Shown here one piece after another: positions 20,801 to 24,714 of a DNA stretch of 24,714 nt. Made by a program: the position numbers and the translations under genes. Numbering within the stretch: the first letter of the stretch is position 1; each line of letters starts with the position of its first letter. The DNA comes from a virus. The stretch covers positions 1-24,714 of the IMG/VR virus record IMGVR_UViG_3300033149_004834. One strand, given 5' to 3'. A model generated the notes under the pieces. That model was not told the origin of the DNA. It saw nothing but the letters and a program-made list of their open reading frames with translations, and did no database searches.

Positions 20801-22728
20801 GAGCCGTAGGAAAGCTGGTGCCAGGAGTCGGCAATCTTATCACTAAGTTTGCTGGGTTGGCGGGTCCGATCGGCGCTGCAATATCAATCGGATCGAGACT
20901 TCCAGTTATCGGAGACTTCATAAACGGGATAACGAACAAAGTGACAGGGCTTCTCTCGAAGATTCCGCTTATCGGAAAACTCTTCAAGAAGCAAGAGACG
21001 GAGGCTGAAAGACAAGCACGACTGATGAAGGAGTGGGTCGGCGGACTGACAAAGGACTTCCAGGGTTGGGGTCAGATGTCTGAAGCGACTGCTGAGATTA
21101 TCGCCAAAGACGTTGTTGAGAAGGGAATGAAGGGCTATATTGCAGTGTCGTCACACTTTGCCAGGGTGATTGAGGACGTAGGTGTCAAGCAGGAGAACAT
21201 CAACAAGCTGTGGAAACGGGCTACGGACATTCTCGGACACTTTGAAAGTGGGGAACTTGATGCTGCAGTTGCTGCGGAGCAAGCTGGTCAATCTTTTCTC
21301 AAGTTGGTTGAAGGCGCAGAACGTCTGGGGCAAGAAGGCTCTGCTGCGATGATAGAGTTTATCAGACACGTCAAGAGGTCGGGGCTTGAAGTTCAAGAAG
21401 TTACTGACTACATCAACGAGCAGTTGGGAGTGACTAAGTCTTCGTCAATGAATGCGGCACAGGGACTTGAAGCGATGGCACGAGCAATTCCCATCGGCCC
21501 CATCGAACAGATGAAGGAGCGACAGGCAGAGCTTCTCAAGCAGTTGGAGAGCACGGCTAAAGGAACACAGGAATATGAAACGCTTTCGAAAGCTGCCGAG
21601 GATTTGAGCAAAAAGATAGAGACCGCTTCGCGTAGTGCCGGAGAGCAGACGGAGATGCTAGAAAGACAAGCTTTAGCTGTCTTCAACGCGATGGTCGCCA
21701 ATGGAGCGAGCTATGAAGAAGCTATGAACTCTATCGGCGGAACTTTGGATGCGTTGGCCGCTGCTCATGAGACGCTAGGAACTGATGCGAGTGGTGCTAT
21801 CGCTACGCTGTTGAAGATCAGAAAAGTGACGGAATCTCATAGAGAGCTGTTCGGTGCGATTGAAGGGAATCTTGCCGTACTGAACGCGTTGGGGAATACT
21901 GGGAGTCTGAATCAACAAGTTCTGGACGACGCCGCGAAATCAGCTCAAGGGTACTATGAGCAACTCAAAGAGGCGGGACTTAACGGCAATCAAGCTTTGA
22001 AGCAAATGGCTCCTACTTTGGAGCGACTGCAGTTTTTCGCTGAGCAGTATGGTCTCAAACTTGATGACAGTACGCAGGCTTTGATTGATCAAGCTACACA
22101 AGCTGGCTTCTTAGAGGAAAAACAAGAGTCTCTGGCTGAAACGATGAAGGGAGGGTTTGAGGAGGTCGTTGGGGCGATACACGATCTCGTAGATGTGATG
22201 AAAGGAAGAGACGGCTTAAGAGGAGCACTTGAGCGAGACATCCCTGAAGCAGCGGATTCGGCGGCAGGTAAGATCAGATCGTCTTTGTCCGGCGCTTTTG
22301 ATGCGGCTAAATCTGCCGCGTCTGCAGCGGCAGGAGACATACAAGGCTATTTCAAAAAGAATCCTATCACCTGGCCGGTGAATCTTAAGACAGGAGGGGC
22401 GCAACCGACGGGGGGACAAGGGCCGACAACCCGTGCCCAAACCGGATTTCACGATGTTGTCACAGGTCCGCACACGTTTTATGTTGAGCCAGGCAAGACT
22501 GAACGGGTCGACATCAGTCCAGTTGGAGCGGGGGCAGCAGTTTCTAACACTGACAAGCTGCTGGCGCAGCTGATTGAAGTTGTAAGATCGCAAGAGGGAG
22601 GTTCGACAGTGCTCGACATTCAGCCGATAGTAATTCCGAAGGAGCATGAGTACGTCGTGCGGTTGGTCACCAAGAAGCTTCAAAGAGGAGATATTAGGGT
22701 GCCGACAACGGCTGTTCGAGGCACCTGA
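17860..22728 (+). CDS. Tape measure protein (1622 aa)
   Basis: GAGAGGA upstream of the ATG. Residues about 80-300 resemble the PhageMin_Tail/TP901 domain: EFEKQFANVTTLIDLNTEQTE onward, then LSPTLGKVTELTKGMYQAVSA, GLADMDSTVRALASTMNAYGM, TATAAATRVPFEQIGAAIAT, KKGLSTRQAVLGLNRTLM and KPTAEVRKAARELGIQFD. A hydrophobic stretch near residues 51-70 and long hydrophobic/Gly-rich segments at about 970-1045 fit membrane penetration during DNA injection. Helical repeats with Ala/Glu/Lys fill the remainder. The C-terminus has TGPHTFYVEPGKTERVDISP. At about 0.15 nm per residue the tail would be about 240 nm (inference). No lytic transglycosylase or peptidase domain was noticed. It is the longest gene of the window. 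Confidence 0.92.
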   Translation: MPAQDITIVLRVDDRGTRVIKQFSTNLRTGLKDAEKGATGASGSFSRLKESAKGAFTMFASGMLPVMGIMGAISALRRTIADTINTGREFEKQFANVTTLIDLNTEQTEAFRRGLLNLSPTLGKVTELTKGMYQAVSAGVEAGAPALEFMKVAAMSAQAGLADMDSTVRALASTMNAYGMSTATAADAVKNVTDISDILFVTIKKGITTMPQLVGALSQVTATAAATRVPFEQIGAAIATLTKKGLSTRQAVLGLNRTLMGFLKPTAEVRKAARELGIQFDATKLASEGIPGIIKLIKDRMVDAAPAVEQMTKAGASQAEIFQEVARITGMNVTALTKLFPSVTALRTVLMLTSDSGKEFNSILEEMKNRAGATEEAFRKQTQTADFWLKTLGATFERMKIGFWEGITKPFKDSIKSTDDFKKKFEAWAKGAIEKATKFGETLGKIGKFLYDHRTLIGAIIKTYGAWYVLQKKMLMLKLWTALASGVGKFQSGASVATGALKSLTAQINLAKMSMGQFALVASSAFVGWKIGEAIGKINLFGKTLNERIQETYMLIPGIGEKMIAAEVGFRKSTEGMTAALGRLRAAQESVADFMEKEFKVRTTEIEQVVGRLGERVLRLGATGNEFATKWVKSWIAAQAGMMGVEVHLDTFEQDIAKMAQTAPMAFAALIGKIRALNPELKKTSESTEGAAAAVEAFSKEVLKFASSAGVESFAALEAKAKDVEAAIRYAKTQGIGWSDAVKLMSGKIVDLGDKIIPVVQAMGRKLPEGFMKAYDAAKKYEESMKEASKATEKHAGSLNVWQMAAKEVAKTVTLLRDQADSLGVTLKSDLEQKLKEVETAFESLSKKGQLTGKAQSAAVEGIIEMYRKLGKEVPLKYQVLSAMSKRTTLEIVADTEKIGISWEEVNKEIQADWIRNIAELIKGGGSLLGALKGIFSNILDVWVDKTAQMITEGQDVWGSLKAGFEGMSKSVGGVFKGIGGAVGKLVPGVGNLITKFAGLAGPIGAAISIGSRLPVIGDFINGITNKVTGLLSKIPLIGKLFKKQETEAERQARLMKEWVGGLTKDFQGWGQMSEATAEIIAKDVVEKGMKGYIAVSSHFARVIEDVGVKQENINKLWKRATDILGHFESGELDAAVAAEQAGQSFLKLVEGAERLGQEGSAAMIEFIRHVKRSGLEVQEVTDYINEQLGVTKSSSMNAAQGLEAMARAIPIGPIEQMKERQAELLKQLESTAKGTQEYETLSKAAEDLSKKIETASRSAGEQTEMLERQALAVFNAMVANGASYEEAMNSIGGTLDALAAAHETLGTDASGAIATLLKIRKVTESHRELFGAIEGNLAVLNALGNTGSLNQQVLDDAAKSAQGYYEQLKEAGLNGNQALKQMAPTLERLQFFAEQYGLKLDDSTQALIDQATQAGFLEEKQESLAETMKGGFEEVVGAIHDLVDVMKGRDGLRGALERDIPEAADSAAGKIRSSLSGAFDAAKSAASAAAGDIQGYFKKNPITWPVNLKTGGAQPTGGQGPTTRAQTGFHDVVTGPHTFYVEPGKTERVDISPVGAGAAVSNTDKLLAQLIEVVRSQEGGSTVLDIQPIVIPKEHEYVVRLVTKKLQRGDIRVPTTAVRGT

Positions 22729-22748
22729 GTTTATAGTAGGAGGAAAGG

Positions 22749-23348
22749 ATGAGACAGTCTAAGCGTCCACGAGACGGAATCGCTGTTCATGGTTTTTACC
22801 GTCTTCGTCTGACAGAAGGCAAAGGCGACAAGACGGACCGCATTGTCGGCGACTCTGGGTGGATGAGAAACGTCATCGTCAACGAGGGGTTCGATGACTA
22901 CCTTTGTCGCCTCATCGCGGCTCAAGCGTCGTCAAAGCAGATTTCCTACGTCGCGCTCGGAACGGGAACGGCACCTGGCGCCGGAGATACGACCCTCAAT
23001 GGGGAGATTTCGGGGTCAACGAAGAAGCAGACCGTGACCGTATCCGTGAGCGGGTCGAAGACCGTTCGATTTACGGCGACATTTTATTCGTCGGATTCGT
23101 TTCTGGGTGGGGCTTCGACGCTTCAGAACATCGGTCTGTACGATGCTTCGGGAACGAACGCGTCTCTGTTCGCCGGGAACACCTATGATCTGAGTGTGTG
23201 GAGGAATCGGTATGGACGATTTAGAAAGGGTATTGCTGGAGGGTTCTGGTATCCGCCTCGATATCGGATGCGGAGAAAACAAACAGCAAGGATTCGTTGG
23301 GATGGACAAGAGGAAGGTCCAAGGCGTAGACATCGTTCACGACCTTGA
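22749..23348 (+). CDS. Tail-associated structural protein with aberrant C-terminus
   Basis: AGGAGGAAAGG upstream of the ATG. Residues 14-150 show a coherent globular pattern: HGFYRLRLTEGKGDK, GWMRNVIVNEGFDDYLCRLI, ISYVALGTGTAPGAGDTTL, ISGSTKKQTVTVSVSGSKT, LQNIGLYDASGTNASLFAG. Small phage virion proteins with VGTGTTAP-like and LGLYD-like motifs are often located near tail fibre genes. From about residue 155 the protein turns into an Arg-rich segment (RYGRFRKGIAGG ... RRRHRSRP) that lies over the start of the methyltransferase gene in another frame. The normal end of this family is expected near SLFAGNTYDLSV, so the stop may have been lost by a small deletion or recombination. Confidence 0.7.
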   Translation: MRQSKRPRDGIAVHGFYRLRLTEGKGDKTDRIVGDSGWMRNVIVNEGFDDYLCRLIAAQASSKQISYVALGTGTAPGAGDTTLNGEISGSTKKQTVTVSVSGSKTVRFTATFYSSDSFLGGASTLQNIGLYDASGTNASLFAGNTYDLSVWRNRYGRFRKGIAGGFWYPPRYRMRRKQTARIRWDGQEEGPRRRHRSRP

Positions 23349-23736
23349 GGTCTTCCCGTGGCCGCTTCCTGATGAGTGTTGTCTGATGATAATCGGGAGC
23401 CACATTGTCGAACACATCAAGCCGTGGCTTCAGATTGAACTCTGGGACGAGATGTGGCGAGTGATGAAGCTCGACGGTCAACTTGCGCTTTCCACGCCTT
23501 ATGGGAAGTCGGAGGGATTTATTCAAGACCCGACACACTGTTCACCGTACAACGCCGCGACGTTTCAGTATTTCGACCCAAGGTATCCGCTCTATGATGT
23601 GTACAAGCCGAAGCCGTGGCGTATTGAGGAGGGTTTCCCACAATGGCAGGTGACGGGAAATATGGAATGTTTGCTCCGGAAGATTTCGGAAGAGGAGGGG
23701 CAGAGCATTCTGAAGAGTCGTGGAGACGGGCGATGA
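23212..23736 (+). CDS. Class I SAM-dependent methyltransferase
   Basis: ATG 23212 was chosen because it follows GGAGG (23200-23204) by 7 nt. The 174-residue product has motif I RLDIGCGENKQQGFVGMDK, an acidic residue after strand 2 (MDKR), HDLEVFPWPLPDECCLMI and IIGSHIVEHI (motif IV region), then WDEMWRVMKLDGQLALSTP, which fits Methyltransf_11-like phage enzymes. Part of the length is overlapped by the previous gene. It is too small to carry a target-recognition domain of DNA methylases, so its substrate may be a sugar, a small molecule or a protein. Its neighbour is a glycosyltransferase, which suggests methylation of a glycan (inference). Confidence 0.85.
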   Translation: MDDLERVLLEGSGIRLDIGCGENKQQGFVGMDKRKVQGVDIVHDLEVFPWPLPDECCLMIIGSHIVEHIKPWLQIELWDEMWRVMKLDGQLALSTPYGKSEGFIQDPTHCSPYNAATFQYFDPRYPLYDVYKPKPWRIEEGFPQWQVTGNMECLLRKISEEEGQSILKSRGDGR

Positions 23737-24584
23737 AAGAGAGAATCAAGGTTGAAAAGGGTTATCGGTCCAAGCTCGTTTCGAAGAAGTCCGAGCCGCA
23801 GAAGAGGGTCTTTATCGGAATCCCGCTGACTGGGGTTGTACGTGCGGAGTGGATGCTTGCCCGCTACGGCCAGGTCATCCCATGCAACTGGTCGTCGAAT
23901 GATTACATTCAATGGATTGACCAGTATTCGCCGCTCCGGTTCATGGTGGCAGACGCTCGAAATCTCATCGTAGAGGAGTTCATCAAGAAAGGTTTTGAGT
24001 GGTTGATTTTCATTGACCACGATGTCGTCCTTCCTCCGCTGTTTCTTGTGGGCGTGAACAATTACATCATCGAGGGTGAGCCGCCGATGTTCAGCGGACT
24101 TTATTTCACGAAGAGTGTGCCGTCGGAACCGCTCATTTACCGGGGGCGCGGTAACGGGTACTTTGCGAAATGGGAGCTCGGCGATAAGGTGTGGGTGGAT
24201 GGAATCCCGATGGGTTGTACGGTCATTCACCGTTCCATACTTGAAGTGCTGTGGGACGAAAGCGAAGAGTATGTTCTTGCGGGTCGGAAGCTCAAGAGGG
24301 TGTTTGTCACTCCCCAACGAGTCTTTTACGACCCGGAGACCCACTCCTTCAATACGCAGACCGGGACAGAGGACTTGGAGCTTTGTTCGCGCATTATCAG
24401 AGATGACGTACTTACGAAGGCCGGGTGGCCGAAGTACGCTAGGAAAAAGTATCCGTTTCTTATCGATACGAAGCTCTTTTGCTGGCACATTGACTGGAAC
24501 GGAAATCGGTATCCGCTTCACAACGAGCATTTGATGTTTATGAGGGCGAAGAAGAATGGAGAGGATAAGATTCCTTTGGGATAA
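23643..24584 (+). CDS. GT-A type glycosyltransferase-like protein
   Basis: ATG 23643 follows GAGGAGGG by 9 nt and overlaps the methyltransferase by 94 nt. ATG 23733, with an ATGA overlap and GGAG 7 nt upstream, is an equally plausible start, so the N-terminal 30 residues are uncertain. The core contains RVFIGIPLTG (first strand), an ARNLIVEEFIKKGFEWLIFI helix-strand followed by D125-H-D127 (a DxD-like metal site) and VVLPPLF, then GLYF, DGIPMGCTVIHRSILEVL, and TGTEDLELCSRIIR with an acidic pair near residue 240. This is the pattern of GT-A transferases. The sugar and acceptor are unknown. Together with the methyltransferase it forms a small modification pair between tail genes. Confidence 0.75.
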   Translation: MAGDGKYGMFAPEDFGRGGAEHSEESWRRAMKERIKVEKGYRSKLVSKKSEPQKRVFIGIPLTGVVRAEWMLARYGQVIPCNWSSNDYIQWIDQYSPLRFMVADARNLIVEEFIKKGFEWLIFIDHDVVLPPLFLVGVNNYIIEGEPPMFSGLYFTKSVPSEPLIYRGRGNGYFAKWELGDKVWVDGIPMGCTVIHRSILEVLWDESEEYVLAGRKLKRVFVTPQRVFYDPETHSFNTQTGTEDLELCSRIIRDDVLTKAGWPKYARKKYPFLIDTKLFCWHIDWNGNRYPLHNEHLMFMRAKKNGEDKIPLG

Positions 24585-24714
24585 CCTGTTTGATGAAGGT
24601 TCGATAACGGCCTCTTCGGAGGATTCGGACTTCCCTGTCACAAATATCCGTCATAGGTGGCATACCCGGGCATGGCGTTCAACGGGAGTTTCAAGCGAGT
24701 GGGTCAAATGCGAC
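24556..24714 (+). CDS. Tail protein with discoidin-like N-terminus (3' end outside window)
   Basis: A frame open from ATG 24556 to the right edge (53 codons) was read directly. It overlaps the preceding gene by 29 nt; GAGGG is 9 nt upstream. The peptide includes WDNLFDEGSITASSEDSDFP, VTNIRHRWHTRAWRSTG and SSEWVKCD. The pattern (N-L-x-D-x-x-x-x-T-A-S-S-E, then P-V-x-N, then W-R-S-T-G, then E-W-V) is typical of the beginning of F5/8 type C (discoidin-like) jelly-roll domains of phage distal tail proteins, which may bind carbohydrate. The full length and further domains are not visible. Confidence 0.72.
   Translation, partial: MERIRFLWDNLFDEGSITASSEDSDFPVTNIRHRWHTRAWRSTGVSSEWVKCD

Noticed and set aside
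22731-22739. TTTATAGTA as a -10 box before the gene at 22749
   Set aside because: No convincing -35 element, only 20 nt of intergenic sequence, and the expected late operon reads through.

Overview
The window is a stretch of a tailed-phage (or prophage) genome, probably a siphovirus. All supported genes lie on the + strand, are packed with 1-8 nt ATGA/GTGA/TTGA-type overlaps, and mostly carry strong AGGAGG-like ribosome binding sites. The host cannot be named from the sequence. The ribosome binding sites point to a bacterium, and the lipopolysaccharide-type GT9 glycosyltransferases weakly suggest a host with an outer membrane. Proteins are rich in Lys, Glu and Arg. No integrase, tRNA, rRNA, CRISPR array or insertion sequence was seen.

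Layout. (1) 1-1708: the end of an unidentified protein, then three small proteins with predicted membrane segments. (2) 1721-4188: head module, with a T4 gp21-type prohead protease fused to a charged coiled-coil scaffold (a strong internal start at 2378 should release the scaffold alone), followed by a T4 gp23-type major capsid protein. (3) 4225-4257: a GC-rich hairpin. (4) 4292-13228: a nine-gene glycan cassette inside the virion module: a GT9 transferase, a 936-residue GT9-GT2-GT9 fusion, a LicD-like protein, a short-chain dehydrogenase, a DUF2284-like Cys-rich protein, a TagD-like cytidylyltransferase, an NAD-dependent epimerase, a GDP-fucose-synthase-like enzyme and a radical SAM enzyme. 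(5) 13243-13251: an extended -10 promoter restarting the structural module. (6) 13270-17847: a small protein, connector/neck and tail-completion genes, the tail tube protein, and the two tail assembly chaperones joined by a -1 frameshift at A_AAT_TTA. (7) 17860-22728: tape measure protein. (8) 22749-24714: a tail-associated protein, a methyltransferase, a GT-A glycosyltransferase, and the start of a tail protein with a discoidin-like N-terminus that runs off the right edge.

How it fits together. The cassette can plausibly make nucleotide-activated sugars or polyol phosphates and transfer them. The acceptor is unknown: virion proteins or host surface glycan. The most interesting signal is a roughly 22-residue motif (pattern V-x-Q-[ILV]-[FI]-Y, then V-x-x-P about nine residues later, often with YD, NP and PGE). 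It occurs in the first 50 residues of both GT9 proteins and of the small protein encoded just after the cassette. This suggests a shared docking or acceptor element linking the glycosyltransferases to a virion component. Large intergenic stretches are absent; the longest (4189-4291, about 100 nt) holds the hairpin.
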